Below, in pieces: positions 1 through 9,753 of a stretch of DNA of 44,689 nucleotides. The stretch is from NCBI GenBank assembly GCA_964636225.1, contig CAZWQM010000011.1, forward strand, positions 1 through 44,689, in the 5' to 3' direction. Source of the DNA: UBA1858 sp964636225. GTDB lineage: Bacteria; Pseudomonadota; Gammaproteobacteria; UBA4575. The position numbers and the translations under genes are program-made. How positions within the stretch are numbered: the stretch's first letter is position 1; every line of letters begins with the position of its first letter. The notes below the pieces were generated by a model. The model was not told the DNA's origin, made no database searches, and saw only the letters and a list, made by a program, of their open reading frames with translations.

Positions 1-44
1 ATCGCTAGCAGTGCGCTTGTCAGTACCATTACTCTCGTCTTCAT
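1..44 (-). CDS. N-terminus of a probable secreted protein (partial)
   Basis: Only the first 14 codons are inside the window; the gene runs off the left edge. Reading the minus strand from 44, the start is ATG and the peptide begins MKTRVMVLTSALLA, a basic start followed by a hydrophobic stretch, as in a Sec signal peptide. An AGGAG ribosome binding site lies a few bases upstream (complement of about 50-54). The gene is on the same strand as proS and downstream of it, separated by about 270 bases. The mature protein is not visible, so no function can be given. Confidence 0.6.
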   Translation of the reverse strand, partial: MKTRVMVLTSALLA

Positions 45-311
45 ATATTACTCCTGTTAACAAAAATGGAAGTGTTAAGTGTTTACTTTTAATTGTTAAT
101 TATTATTGCATGCAGCGTTAACTGCATACGTCTTATTAAACACCTACTGAAAGGAACAACAGATGTTATGGATGGCAGTTTATGCGTAAAAGAGAAGGAT
201 TGCCAACAGAAAATCCTTGTATATTAGTAAATTAGAGTATAGTTATTTAAGTGCTCGCTAACACATGTTGAAATGATCAGAAATATTAGCGTGTTAAATT
301 TAGAGTAAAAA
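45..311. other. AT-rich intergenic region downstream of proS
   Basis: About 267 bases without a convincing gene. It separates the end of proS from the partial secreted-protein gene on the same strand, so it should hold the promoter of that gene and possibly the proS terminator. I see no strong hairpin with a T-run and no clear promoter. The short open frames here overlap the proS 3' end or lack ribosome binding sites. Confidence 0.5.
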
Positions 312-2030
312 TTATATGGAATAATCGCCTTTGATCGCTTTAACCAGAAAAGCTTCAATCTCGGTAACATCAATATTAGTGCTGTCATTGTCAGTACGTG
401 ATTTATATTCAAGCGTACCCGCTTTTAAGCCTCGTTCGCTGATAACTAAACGATGAGGAATACCAATAAGTTCATGATCAGCAAACATCATGCCCGGGCG
501 TAAATTTCTATCATCAAATAAAACTTCAATATTTTGCTGACATAACTTTTGATAAATGTTTTCGCAAAAAATTTGTACTGCTTCAGACTTGCTCATGTTG
601 ATAGGGATGAGTGAAAGCTGAAATGGTGCCAGCGAAAGTGGCCAGATAATTCCTTTATCATCGTAATTTTGTTCAATAGTGGCAGCAACGACACGCGAAA
701 CGCCGATACCATAACAACCCATGGTCATGATTTTTTCTTTGCCATTTTGATCCAGTACGCTGGCATTAAGTTCGCGGCTGTATTTGTCACCAAGCTGAAA
801 GATATGACCAACTTCTATGCCGCGTTTGATTTGTATTTTGCCTTTTCCATCCGGGCTTGGGTCGCCTGGCTGAATATTTCTTAAGTCAGCATGTTCAACT
901 GCTGACACATCCGGCCAGTTAGCATATTTGAAATGAAAGCCTGCATCATTGGCGCCACAGACAAAATTTTGCATGACGACTGCGGCATGATCAGCAATCA
1001 CGCGGCAAGGTAGATCGATAGGTCCAATGAAACCGGCCTGAGTGTTTAATTGGGATTGTATTTCTTCGTCGCTGGCAAATGTCAGTGGCTTTAAAACGCC
1101 TTCAACTTTTTCCGCTTTGATGGGATTCAATTCATGGTCGCCGCGTAAAGCTAAAGCAATAACGCCTTCATCTTCAGCTCTGACAACAAGTACCTTGATG
1201 CATTGGTTAGCATTTACATTAAGCGCCTTACTGACTTCATCAATGGTTTTCTCTGTCGGTGTGGCAACTCTCTCCTGTTGCAGTTTTTCTTCAGAAGCCG
1301 AGCTGGGTTGATAGGCAATCGGTGCCAATTCAACATTAGCGGCATAATCGCTACTGTCTGAAAATGCAATGGCATCTTCACCTGACTTGGCAAGCACATG
1401 GAACTCATGCGAGCTGTTTCCGCCAATCGATCCTGAATCTGCTTCTACGGCACGAAACTCCAAACCCAGACGCTGAAAAATATTGGTATACGCCTGATGC
1501 ATGCGTTGATAAGTACTTTCCAGACAATCTTGCGATTCATGAAATGAATAGGCATCTTTCATGATGAATTCGCGCGCACGCATGACACCAAACCTTGGGC
1601 GAATTTCGTCTCGAAATTTTGTCTGTATCTGATAATAATTGATTGGCAATTGTTTGTAAGAACGCAGCTCACGTCGTGCGATGTCGGTAATTACTTCTTC
1701 ATGGGTGGGGCCATAGCAAAATTCACGCTGATGGCGATCATGAAAGCGCAGCAGCTCCGGGCCGTATTGTTCCCAGCGTTTGGATTCCTGCCACAGCTCC
1801 GCAGGTTGTACAGAGGGCATCAGTAATTCAAGGGCGCCTGCGTGATCCATCTCTTCACGAATAATACTTTCAACCTTGCGCAAGGTACGCAGACCCAGTG
1901 GCATCCAGCTATACATACCGGAGGCGAGTTTTCGAATCATGCCGGTGCGCAGCATTAATTGATGACTGACGATCTCAGCATCCGCCGGAATTTCTTTTAA
2001 AGTGGAAAGAGGAAAGTTGGAAACGCGCAT
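312..2030 (-). CDS. proS: Prolyl-tRNA synthetase (bacterial type, with editing domain)
   Basis: Charges tRNA-Pro with proline in the cytoplasm. The protein is 572 residues, the length of the E. coli enzyme. The class II catalytic core is plain: the N-terminal segment RTGMIRKLASGMYSWMPLG, motif 2 around FRDEIRPRFGVMRAREFIMKD (about residues 138-158), and a C-terminal motif 3 region near MGCYGIGVSRVVAA. The long middle section (about 230-390) is the insertion that hydrolyses mischarged Ala-tRNA-Pro. The anticodon-binding domain follows to the end. The start lacks a strong ribosome binding site, but MRVSNFPLSTLKEIPADAE matches the normal family start. It appears to be transcribed alone. Confidence 0.97.
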   Translation of the reverse strand: MRVSNFPLSTLKEIPADAEIVSHQLMLRTGMIRKLASGMYSWMPLGLRTLRKVESIIREEMDHAGALELLMPSVQPAELWQESKRWEQYGPELLRFHDRHQREFCYGPTHEEVITDIARRELRSYKQLPINYYQIQTKFRDEIRPRFGVMRAREFIMKDAYSFHESQDCLESTYQRMHQAYTNIFQRLGLEFRAVEADSGSIGGNSSHEFHVLAKSGEDAIAFSDSSDYAANVELAPIAYQPSSASEEKLQQERVATPTEKTIDEVSKALNVNANQCIKVLVVRAEDEGVIALALRGDHELNPIKAEKVEGVLKPLTFASDEEIQSQLNTQAGFIGPIDLPCRVIADHAAVVMQNFVCGANDAGFHFKYANWPDVSAVEHADLRNIQPGDPSPDGKGKIQIKRGIEVGHIFQLGDKYSRELNASVLDQNGKEKIMTMGCYGIGVSRVVAATIEQNYDDKGIIWPLSLAPFQLSLIPINMSKSEAVQIFCENIYQKLCQQNIEVLFDDRNLRPGMMFADHELIGIPHRLVISERGLKAGTLEYKSRTDNDSTNIDVTEIEAFLVKAIKGDYSI

Positions 2031-2141
2031 TGAATAAAAATATAGGGTTATTGGCGAAATGCGCGCCAGTAAATACCAGAATTAGTTGCTAGGCAAGTCT
2101 GTTGAGTTAATTTCTGGATTATCAGGTTATAAATAACAACT

Positions 2142-2591
2142 TTACTTGAAGAATTCTTCGATACTTTGATTGGCAGATTTGATTCGATCTTGACGTTCTT
2201 CTTCTGTCAGTTTGCGATATAAATCGCCCTCTTTAATAGTGATCTGTCCCCGACTGGTGAGTGCGGTCAGATTAGTTTTGGCCTGTGTGCAATTTTCTTG
2301 TTTGATATGATTGCTTTCAGCGAGCTGTTGTTGTTCAGCTTTTTTCTTCTCACGTGCCTGTCGTGTGGCCTCAAGATTTTTACTGGCATTCTGACTGCTT
2401 GAAGAACCGCTGTTAGACGGTGTCAGGTATCTATCTTCAACTAATTCAAAAGGAGTGCCTATTGGAGGGGGTGTCTGGCTGTAAATGGTATTGCCAGTGG
2501 GGCTGATCCATTTGTAAGCCTGTGCACTGGCATGAGTTGCAATAAACATTGAGGCCAGGGTCATTCCAACAAATATTCCTGATTTCGACAT
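2142..2591 (-). CDS. DUF4124 domain protein, exported
   Basis: A 149-residue protein with an N-terminal signal peptide (about residues 1-23, ending near THASAQA). A DUF4124 motif follows directly: AYKWISPTGNTIYSQTPPP, the usual YKW-D/P-x-G-x-x-x-Y-S/T-x-x-P-P pattern. The rest is rich in Gln, Lys and Glu and probably helical (residues 70-149). DUF4124 proteins are common small periplasmic proteins of proteobacteria with no settled function. It lies upstream of proS on the same strand and diverges from the LysR gene. Assignment to the family is firm; the role is unknown. Confidence 0.85.
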   Translation of the reverse strand: MSKSGIFVGMTLASMFIATHASAQAYKWISPTGNTIYSQTPPPIGTPFELVEDRYLTPSNSGSSSSQNASKNLEATRQAREKKKAEQQQLAESNHIKQENCTQAKTNLTALTSRGQITIKEGDLYRKLTEEERQDRIKSANQSIEEFFK

Positions 2592-2822
2592 GATTAAACT
2601 TCAAACGCTTAATGGTTGAATTGTAACAGAAGCCTATTGGATCCTGATCAACCATGTGTCGATTATCGGCTGCCGATACGACAGAATTGTCGATTTCGGC
2701 GACAAGAGATGCTGTGTCAGCAGGCAGCATTCAATCGAGCTGAATAAATTTCGAGCAGCCTGTTCTGTTTATACAGTGATATACTCGAAAACAAACAGAT
2801 AATACAGGAAGGAAATTTATTT
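2592..2822. other. Divergent promoter region of DUF4124 gene and LysR gene
   Basis: 231 bases between divergent genes, with no gene of its own. LysR regulators commonly act from such regions, so operators are expected. The stretch around 2770-2800 (TTTATACAGTGATATACTCG) has dyad character but I cannot define an exact T-N11-A site. The ribosome binding site for the LysR gene is AGGAAGGAAA just before 2823. Confidence 0.4.
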
Positions 2823-3755
2823 ATGGCTGATCGCCGGCTGCAAGTTTTTTATACCGTTGCTCGACTGCTCAGTTTTACCAAGGCGGCCGAAACGCTTCAT
2901 ATGACGCAGCCAGCGGTGACCTTCCAGGTGCGCCAACTTGAAGACCATTTTGATACCCGTCTGTTTGACAGAACACATAACCGTGTCGCGTTAACCGAGG
3001 CGGGACGTAAAGCGTATGAATATGCCGAAGAGATTTTCTCGCTGTATGCCGAGATGGAGAACACGGTTAAGGAACTTACTGGAGATGTCAGAGGCGCGTT
3101 GACTCTGGGCGCCAGTACAACTATCGCGGAGTATATGTTGCCGGCATTATTGCGTGGTTTTACTCTGGAGTTTCCGGATATCAACTTAAGACTGAAAGTC
3201 TCCAATACTGAGGGGATTGTGTCTATGGTGGAAAATAGCATGATTGATCTTGGCGTCGTGGAAGGCCCGGTGGCGAATAAAAATCTGTTGGTCGAGGTCT
3301 GTCGTGTGGATCAACTAGTTGTGGTGGTGCCTCCCGGTCATGAGATTGCAGGGCGCAAGTCCATCTCGCTGGATGAAGTGATGAATTACCCGTTTATTTG
3401 TCGTGAAGAAGGTTCCGGCACTCGCGAAGTGATTATGGATCACATGGTTGAGCTGGGTTTGGATCGTAATAATTTAAATGTTTCTTTAGAACTTGGTAGC
3501 CCGGAATCGATTAAAGGTGCGGTCGAAGCCGGAATGGGGATCTCCATTGCTTCTGTTGCAACCCTTGAGAAAGAATTAAAATTGGGAACGCTGGTGGCGG
3601 TTAAACTGGACCCTCCTATGGAGCGAGCTTTTTCCTTTGTACGTCAAAGGCAAAAATTCCGGTTGCAGGCGATGGAAAAACTGCTTGATTTCGCGCGCGC
3701 GTACTGCAGTGCGGCATCGAATAACCTGGTGAGCAATGAGTCGTCTGATAACTAG
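2823..3755 (+). CDS. LysR-family transcriptional regulator, CysL/CbbR-like
   Basis: A 310-residue LysR-type regulator. The N-terminal winged helix-turn-helix (about residues 3-62) reads RLQVFYTVARLLSFTKAAETLHMTQPAVTFQVRQLE, followed by a linker helix. A periplasmic-binding-protein-like effector domain covers about 90-295, with REEGSGTREV and GMGISIAS motifs typical of the CysL/CbbR-type subgroup. It has a strong AGGAAGG ribosome binding site. It is divergent from the DUF4124 gene and precedes an AI-2E-type permease by 64 bases. The effector and targets cannot be read from the sequence. No sulfur-assimilation or CO2-fixation genes are in the window to support a specific role. Confidence 0.9.
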   Translation: MADRRLQVFYTVARLLSFTKAAETLHMTQPAVTFQVRQLEDHFDTRLFDRTHNRVALTEAGRKAYEYAEEIFSLYAEMENTVKELTGDVRGALTLGASTTIAEYMLPALLRGFTLEFPDINLRLKVSNTEGIVSMVENSMIDLGVVEGPVANKNLLVEVCRVDQLVVVVPPGHEIAGRKSISLDEVMNYPFICREEGSGTREVIMDHMVELGLDRNNLNVSLELGSPESIKGAVEAGMGISIASVATLEKELKLGTLVAVKLDPPMERAFSFVRQRQKFRLQAMEKLLDFARAYCSAASNNLVSNESSDN

Positions 3756-3819
3756 CGTGCGCAACCAATCCAACTTTATTTGAATACTTCATTTGCTTTA
3801 GTCTGGTTCCCGTTTTTTT

Positions 3820-4890
3820 ATGTTTAATTACTTGCGTAGTTGGTACACTCGGCATTTTTCAGACCCACAAGTCATTATTCTGTTGCTATTCTTGTTGGGC
3901 GGTTTTGCTGTAGTAATTTTTGCCGGCAAAATCCTTGCGCCGCTATTTGCCAGTATTGTCATTGCTTATCTGCTTGAGGGAGCTGTTTCACTTTTGCAGA
4001 AAAGTAAAAGTCCAAGAATTATTGCCTTATTTATTGTCTTTTCTATTTTTATGGCAGTACTGCTTTTGCTATTGTTTGTGTTCATCCCGGTGTTATCAAA
4101 GCAGCTGACTGAATTTTTTAAGGACTTGCCCATTATGGTAAGCCAGGGACAGCAGTTACTTATGCAGTTGCCTGAAAAATTTCCAAGCCTGATCAATGAA
4201 GAGCAGGTCAATGACATGATCATGTTTATTCGCCGCGAGTTATTGTCTTTTGGTCAGGCGCTCTTCTCTCGTCCGCTGGCGTCGGTGGTGGGGTTGATTA
4301 CCATTCTTGTATATCTGGTTCTTGTGCCACTGCTGGTGTTCTTTTTGCTGAAGGATAAATCTATCATCTTGCAATGGTTGGAAGACTTTCTGCCGGGCGA
4401 GCGTGAATTAACCAATGAAGTGTGGTTTGAAGTGAATCAAAAAATTGCCAGTTACGTGCGTGGCAAATTCATTGAAATATTAATTGTCCTGTCGACAACG
4501 TACGCTACATTTACTGTCTTGGGGTTGAATTACGCCATGCTGCTATCGGTGCTGGTAGGTCTTTCCGTGATTATTCCTTATGTCGGAGCCGCTGTGGTGA
4601 CTTTGCCGGTGATGTTTATTGGCTATGTGCAGTGGGGTATTTCCAGTGAATTTGCATATGTGCTGATAGCTTATGGAGTGATTCAATTTCTGGACGGCAA
4701 TATATTGGTGCCGTTATTGTTTTCAGAGGTTGTCAATTTGCATCCGGTGGCCATCATTGCGGCGGTGCTGTTTTTTGGCGGAATTTGGGGTATCTGGGGC
4801 GTGTTTTTTGCTATACCTCTGGCTACTTTAATTAATGCCGTGATTAATGCCTGGCCAAAATCCAATCTGCAAGAATCTGCTTCCGGCTAG
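3820..4890 (+). CDS. AI-2E/PerM family membrane permease
   Basis: A 356-residue polytopic inner-membrane protein of the AI-2E transporter (PerM/UPF0118) superfamily. Two hydrophobic hairpins at the N-terminus (about 20-90) are followed by an extended soluble region (about 90-150), then further membrane helices. The conserved C-terminal part includes GLSVIIPYVGAAVVTLPV and the P-x-x-x-G-x-x-x-x-P-type segments up to FAIPLATLINAVINAWP. Members export small molecules or act as Na+/H+ antiporters, and substrate cannot be assigned from family alone. It sits between the LysR gene and dapA on the same strand. Confidence 0.88.
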   Translation: MFNYLRSWYTRHFSDPQVIILLLFLLGGFAVVIFAGKILAPLFASIVIAYLLEGAVSLLQKSKSPRIIALFIVFSIFMAVLLLLLFVFIPVLSKQLTEFFKDLPIMVSQGQQLLMQLPEKFPSLINEEQVNDMIMFIRRELLSFGQALFSRPLASVVGLITILVYLVLVPLLVFFLLKDKSIILQWLEDFLPGERELTNEVWFEVNQKIASYVRGKFIEILIVLSTTYATFTVLGLNYAMLLSVLVGLSVIIPYVGAAVVTLPVMFIGYVQWGISSEFAYVLIAYGVIQFLDGNILVPLLFSEVVNLHPVAIIAAVLFFGGIWGIWGVFFAIPLATLINAVINAWPKSNLQESASG

Positions 4891-5005
4891 GACACTACAC
4901 CGATTTCTAAGCATCAATTTTCCCGAGAGTCCCTGTCTGGGCGCTTGTAAAGGCTGGGATGGCCTATTACTATTCCCTGCTATTTAAAAGTGCACGGAGA
5001 GATGA

Positions 5006-5881
5006 ATGTTTAAAGGAAGCATGGTTGCGATTGCAACGCCAATGCACGAAGACGGTTCAGTTGATTTTGAGTCGTTAGATAAACTGGTCGATTTTCATCT
5101 CGAAAATGATACCGATGTGATTATACCCGCCGGTACCACCGGAGAATCTGCCACTCTGGATCATGACGAGCACTGTGAGGTGATTAAACGGGTTGTAGAC
5201 CGAGTGAATGGACGTGTTCCTGTAATCGGGGGGACTGGCGCAAATTCGACTTGGGAAGCCATATCTTTAACTCGCTGTGCGGCTGAGGCGGGAGTGGATG
5301 CCTGTTTACTTGTGACACCTTACTACAATAAGCCAACTCAGGAAGGGCTTTATCAGCACTATAAGAAAATTGCTGAAGAAGTGGATATTCCACAAATCCT
5401 ATACAATGTTCCAGGTCGTACCGCATGCGATATGTTACCGGAAACTGTCGCACGACTATCCAAAATCAAAAATATCATTGGTGTGAAGGAAGCTTCTGGC
5501 AAGCTTGAACGAGGAATTAAGATCCGGGAACTATGTGGCCCTGACTTTATGATTGTGAGTGGAGAAGATGCTCAGGCAATGGAGTCGATTCTGGCCGGGG
5601 GGCAGGGTGTAATCTCGGTCACGGCAAATGTGGCACCAAAACTAATGCATGAAATGTGTATGGCAGCGTTAGCTGGTGACCGTGACGGCGCACATGCGAT
5701 TAATGAAAAGCTGGAAGATTTGCACACTAATCTGTTCATTGAATCGAACCCCATTCCCACTAAATGGTCTTTACATGAGATGGGATTAATTCCTGCCGGA
5801 TTGCGCTTGCCGTTAACACCTCTGGATCCCAAGTATCATGACGTGATGCGAAGCGCGCTGAAAAAAGCAGACTGCCTATAA
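5006..5881 (+). CDS. dapA: 4-Hydroxy-tetrahydrodipicolinate synthase
   Basis: Condenses pyruvate and aspartate semialdehyde in lysine and diaminopimelate synthesis. The 291 residues match the family length. Lys161 in IIGVKEASG forms the Schiff base and Tyr133 in LYNVPGRT is the catalytic tyrosine, both at the E. coli numbering. The GTTGE motif (43-47) binds the substrate carboxylate. A GAGAG-type ribosome binding site precedes the ATG. bamC begins 17 bases after the stop, a pairing also found in E. coli. Confidence 0.98.
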   Translation: MFKGSMVAIATPMHEDGSVDFESLDKLVDFHLENDTDVIIPAGTTGESATLDHDEHCEVIKRVVDRVNGRVPVIGGTGANSTWEAISLTRCAAEAGVDACLLVTPYYNKPTQEGLYQHYKKIAEEVDIPQILYNVPGRTACDMLPETVARLSKIKNIIGVKEASGKLERGIKIRELCGPDFMIVSGEDAQAMESILAGGQGVISVTANVAPKLMHEMCMAALAGDRDGAHAINEKLEDLHTNLFIESNPIPTKWSLHEMGLIPAGLRLPLTPLDPKYHDVMRSALKKADCL

Positions 5882-5898
5882 ATACAGTACCGAAATAA

Positions 5899-6948
5899 AT
5901 GACTAATAAAACTCTAAATATATGTTTATTGATTACGACTGTTTGTGTCCTGCAGTCTTGCGCCTTTATAAATCGATTTGCTGGGACTAAATATGGTGAA
6001 GCAGGCAGTGTGGGAGGTCTGGAAGCACCACCAGAAATGGTTACTCCAGAATGGGACGAAAGCCTGACAATCCCTCAAACCGCCAATGATAGAGTCAGTG
6101 CGGTTGAAACGTATGGTAAAGCACTGGATGCCAGTGTGGCGCCTGAGTATGTCGATGTGTCGCTGCGCCGCGAAGGGGATTTACGCTGGCTGGAAGCGGA
6201 AGTGGATCCTGTTAATGTCTGGCCGTTACTGCGTTCATTCTGGGCCAATCAGGGAATTCCGCTGGATAAGGATCTGCCTTCAACCGGCGTGATGGAAACT
6301 GACTGGATTGAACAGGTAGATTCAACTCATAGTGGGCTTAGTAATGTTCGAGAAGTTGCCGCATCCCGCAGCAAATTCCGGATTCGAGTAGAGCGTGAGC
6401 CGAACTCGGTGACTAATATTTTTCTCAGTCAGCGCAAATCGGAATTGCAATCAATTACCGATCAGGGCGGAGTCTGGGTAAGTGCAACCAGCGATCCCGA
6501 AACAGAAGCTGAAATTATGGTAAATCTGATGGAGCATCTGGGCAAGGCGCGTGAAGAGGCCATATTTGAAGTAGCCAATACTCAGGGACCGCGTTTGTTT
6601 ATTGAACTTCGGGACATTGATGGTATTCCCGTGTTGTTCGTCGGAGACCAGTACAGCCGTGTATGGCGCCGTACCGGTATTGCTTTAGACAGAACCGCGC
6701 TGTCTATCTTTGAGCAAAGCAGAACCAAAGGTGTTTACTTTGTTGATGCCAGTAATCTGGACCTGCCGGCTGGAATAGCCTTACAAAGCTCACGTTATCA
6801 AATCCATTTGTTACCGCAGAATGCGCAGACATTAATTACTGTGCACTACGCAGACGACAAAGAAGGTCAGGTCGTATCCGAGCAGGACGCGCGACTGATA
6901 CTGAATCAGATTTTAAGCGCTTACCAGGTATTTCGAACTACGGGTTAA
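5899..6948 (+). CDS. bamC: Outer membrane assembly lipoprotein BamC (NlpB)
   Basis: A 349-residue lipoprotein of the BAM complex that inserts beta-barrel proteins into the outer membrane. The signal peptide ends in a lipobox, LQSC, with Cys21 as the lipidated residue. The unstructured segment after it is followed by two helix-grip domains (about 90-215 and 230-345), including the segment VDVSLRREGDLRWLEAEVDPVNVWPLLRSFW. Its position directly after dapA is the classic gammaproteobacterial arrangement. It converges on folE2 with only 9 bases between the stops. Confidence 0.93.
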   Translation: MTNKTLNICLLITTVCVLQSCAFINRFAGTKYGEAGSVGGLEAPPEMVTPEWDESLTIPQTANDRVSAVETYGKALDASVAPEYVDVSLRREGDLRWLEAEVDPVNVWPLLRSFWANQGIPLDKDLPSTGVMETDWIEQVDSTHSGLSNVREVAASRSKFRIRVEREPNSVTNIFLSQRKSELQSITDQGGVWVSATSDPETEAEIMVNLMEHLGKAREEAIFEVANTQGPRLFIELRDIDGIPVLFVGDQYSRVWRRTGIALDRTALSIFEQSRTKGVYFVDASNLDLPAGIALQSSRYQIHLLPQNAQTLITVHYADDKEGQVVSEQDARLILNQILSAYQVFRTTG

Positions 6949-6957
6949 ATAGAAACT

Positions 6958-7767
6958 CTAGCTGCGTTTGTCTTTTTCGATATAGGCGTAAGCCGAGTGG
7001 TTGTGTATCGACTCAAAATTTTCTGATTCTACTGTGTAGGCATCAATTCGGTCATCGTTATTCAGTTGGGTCGCAATGTCGCGAACCAAGTCTTCAACGA
7101 ACTTGGGATTGTCGTAGGCACGTTCGGTGACAAATTTTTCATCAGGGCGTTTTAATAATCCATAAAGCTCACATGAAGCCTGTTTCTCGACCATTTCAAT
7201 TAATTCTTCAACCCAGACGAAGTCTTTAATACGCACAGAAATAGTGATGTGTGAACGCTGGTTATGTGCGCCATATTCAGAAATACTTTTCGAGCAGGGG
7301 CATAAGCTGGTAACTGGCACCAGCACAACCACGTCTGTACGAGCTTCTTTGTCGTTAATTTCACCTTTGAAGCACACTTGGTAATCCAATAGGCTTTCAA
7401 CGCCGCTTATAGGTGCTGTTTTTTTCACGAAATATGGAAAAGTCATTTCTATATGACCGGAGTCGGCTTCCAGACGCGCAGCCATCTTTTCCAGCATGTC
7501 ATTGAAGGATTTCACAGAAATTTCGCGTTCGTATTCATTAAGAATTTCAACGAAGCGTGACATGTGAGTGCCTTTGAAATTATGTGGCAAATTCACATAC
7601 ATATTAAATTCGGCAATGGTGTGTTGTTCACCGCCGGAGCGATCCAGCACGCGTACTGGATGTTTGATTCCTTTGATGCCAACTTTATCAATCGGTATTT
7701 GGCGCGTGTCGGCTTTATTTTGTGTATCAGGAATCGTTGTTACGACATCTCCAGCGCTCGCGCTCAT
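6958..7767 (-). CDS. folE2: GTP cyclohydrolase FolE2 (type IB)
   Basis: Converts GTP to 7,8-dihydroneopterin triphosphate, the first step to folate and queuosine. The 269-residue protein has the FolE2 signature around TSLCPCSKSISEYGAHNQRSH, which holds the catalytic cysteine and metal ligands, plus the N-terminal PIDKVGIKGIKHPV and C-terminal NFESIHNHSAYAYIEKD segments. FolE2 enzymes do not depend on zinc as FolE does, and are often used when zinc is scarce. No folE is in this window. It lies 51 bases after dxs on the same strand, so it may be the last gene of the xseB-ispA-dxs transcript. I did not find a convincing Zur operator. Confidence 0.95.
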   Translation of the reverse strand: MSASAGDVVTTIPDTQNKADTRQIPIDKVGIKGIKHPVRVLDRSGGEQHTIAEFNMYVNLPHNFKGTHMSRFVEILNEYEREISVKSFNDMLEKMAARLEADSGHIEMTFPYFVKKTAPISGVESLLDYQVCFKGEINDKEARTDVVVLVPVTSLCPCSKSISEYGAHNQRSHITISVRIKDFVWVEELIEMVEKQASCELYGLLKRPDEKFVTERAYDNPKFVEDLVRDIATQLNNDDRIDAYTVESENFESIHNHSAYAYIEKDKRS

Positions 7768-7818
7768 GTTTCTAACCTCTTGATTAATATATAGAATTTG
7801 TGTGGGATTATTTGCTAG

Positions 7819-9723
7819 TCAGGCCGATACTACGTGAGCACTTTTCGCTTCGCAATCCCTAAGGGGATATATTTGGTTGATTCTTGCGGTGATGGAATGA
7901 GCGTCCAAGCCGGCATCGGCGAGTATTTCTTCTCGCGTGCCATGTTCCTGGTAATAATCTGGCAGTCCCAGATTTAGCAATTTCACATCGAGCTGTTTGG
8001 CCGCAATCACCTCATTGACCGCGCTGCCTGCGCCACCCATCACGACATTGTCTTCAATAGTAACAAGCAGGTCATGCGAGTTTGCCATGCGGAAAATCAT
8101 GTCTTCATCCACAGGTTTTACAAAACGCATGTTAATCACCGTGGCATTGATTTGGTTGCCCACTTCTAATGCATTGGCCAGAGGCGATCCAAACACTAGT
8201 ATGGCAATGTTTTTACCCGCTCTTACTTGTTCGGCTTTTCCTAGAGGCAGTGTTTGCAGGTCATCGTTTACCGTGCTGCCAGGACCTGTGCCGCGTGGAT
8301 AACGTACCGCACAGGGACCGCTGGTTTCAAATCCAGTTTGCAGCATTTGACGTGTTTCGCATTCGTTTGCAGGTGCCATAATAGTCATATTTGGAATACA
8401 GCGCAGAAAGCTTAGATCGTAACTTCCGGTATGTGTTTTACCGTCTGGCCCGACGACTCCAGCACGATCAATGGCAAACAATACAGGCAGATTTTGTAAG
8501 GCGACATCGTGGATGAGCTGATCATAAGCGCGCTGCAGGAAGGTAGAATAAATTGCCACCACCGGTTTATGCCCGGCCATCGCCAGGCCCGCGGCAAGAG
8601 TTACAGCGTGTTGTTCGGCAATGGCGACATCGTAGTAACGTCTGGGATATTCCTGCTGATAGCGAACCAGACCCGATCCTTCACGCATCGCGGGAGTAAT
8701 CGCGACCAGACGCGTATCTTTTTTTGCAGCATCGCAAATCCAGTTGCTAAACACTTGTGTGTAAGTTTGTTTAGCACTGCTTGTAGCTTTCTTTTCCACG
8801 CCCACATTCGGGTCAAAGGCCGATACGGCGTGGTAACCGACAGGATCCTGCTCGGCCGGAGTATAGCCTTTGCCTTTTTTGGTAATGACATGAAGTATTT
8901 TAGGGCCTTCGAGCTGTTTGATATTACGCAGGGTCTTGATCAGTGATATTGAATCATGGCCATCAACCGGGCCGAAGTAGCGAATGCCCATTTCTTCAAA
9001 TAGAGTGCCTGGTGCAAACATGCCTTTGACATGCTCTTCAGTACGCCGAGCTAGCTCCCACATGATGGGAGGCATGGGTTTAAGTAAGCGTTTGCTGCCT
9101 TCGCGCATGGTGGAAAATACTCGGCCGGATAACATGCGTGTTAGATAATTGGTCATCGCGCCCACGTTGGGTGAGATTGACATTTCATTATCGTTGAGGA
9201 TGATTAGCATATTGGCGCGAATATCACCAAGATGATTAAGCGCTTCATAAGCCATACCTGCGGTCAGTCCCCCGTCGCCAATAATGGGAACTACCTGTTG
9301 TGGACGTTGATTAAGCTGGAAAGATAAATTCATTCCAAGAGCGGCACCTATGGATGTGCTGGAATGACCAACAGTGAAGCAGTCATATTCGCTTTCTTCC
9401 GGGCATGGAAATGGTCCCAATCCGCCACGCGTGCGAATGGATTCAATTTGATGTTTGCGTCCGGTTAGGATTTTATGCGGATAGCTTTGATGACCCACAT
9501 CCCAGAGTAATTTATCCTGTGGTGTGTTGTACACATAATGTAATGCGGCAGTCAGTTCAACCACGCCTAATCCTGCAGCAAAATGTCCGCCACTTCTAGA
9601 TACCGAAGCCAGCAGGTAATTGCGTAGCTCATCACAGACATGCGGTATCTGATTGATGGATAAGTCTCTCAGATCGCGTGGAAAGTCTATTTTGTCAAGA
9701 TACGGATAGGTGCCGGTGTTCAT
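7819..9723 (-). CDS. dxs: 1-Deoxy-D-xylulose-5-phosphate synthase
   Basis: Thiamine-diphosphate enzyme that joins pyruvate and glyceraldehyde 3-phosphate in the first step of the MEP isoprenoid pathway. The protein is 634 residues, normal for the family. The TPP-binding stretch GDGGLTAGMAYEALNHLGDIR and NDNEMSISPNVGAM are present, as are the AEQHAVTLAAGLA and DRAGVVGPDGKTH motifs of the pyrimidine and transketolase domains. The C-terminal domain is complete. It follows ispA by 30 bases in the same operon; ispG, another MEP enzyme, lies about 19 kb away in this window. Confidence 0.98.
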   Translation of the reverse strand: MNTGTYPYLDKIDFPRDLRDLSINQIPHVCDELRNYLLASVSRSGGHFAAGLGVVELTAALHYVYNTPQDKLLWDVGHQSYPHKILTGRKHQIESIRTRGGLGPFPCPEESEYDCFTVGHSSTSIGAALGMNLSFQLNQRPQQVVPIIGDGGLTAGMAYEALNHLGDIRANMLIILNDNEMSISPNVGAMTNYLTRMLSGRVFSTMREGSKRLLKPMPPIMWELARRTEEHVKGMFAPGTLFEEMGIRYFGPVDGHDSISLIKTLRNIKQLEGPKILHVITKKGKGYTPAEQDPVGYHAVSAFDPNVGVEKKATSSAKQTYTQVFSNWICDAAKKDTRLVAITPAMREGSGLVRYQQEYPRRYYDVAIAEQHAVTLAAGLAMAGHKPVVAIYSTFLQRAYDQLIHDVALQNLPVLFAIDRAGVVGPDGKTHTGSYDLSFLRCIPNMTIMAPANECETRQMLQTGFETSGPCAVRYPRGTGPGSTVNDDLQTLPLGKAEQVRAGKNIAILVFGSPLANALEVGNQINATVINMRFVKPVDEDMIFRMANSHDLLVTIEDNVVMGGAGSAVNEVIAAKQLDVKLLNLGLPDYYQEHGTREEILADAGLDAHSITARINQIYPLRDCEAKSAHVVSA

Positions 9724-9753
9724 ACGATATTTTTATTCGTTTAACCTTAATTC

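Noticed and set aside
2760..2776. A LexA-like CTG...CAG dyad upstream of the LysR gene
   Set aside because: The spacing is 11 bases between CTG and CAG, not the 10 of a LexA box, and the gene is not an SOS gene.
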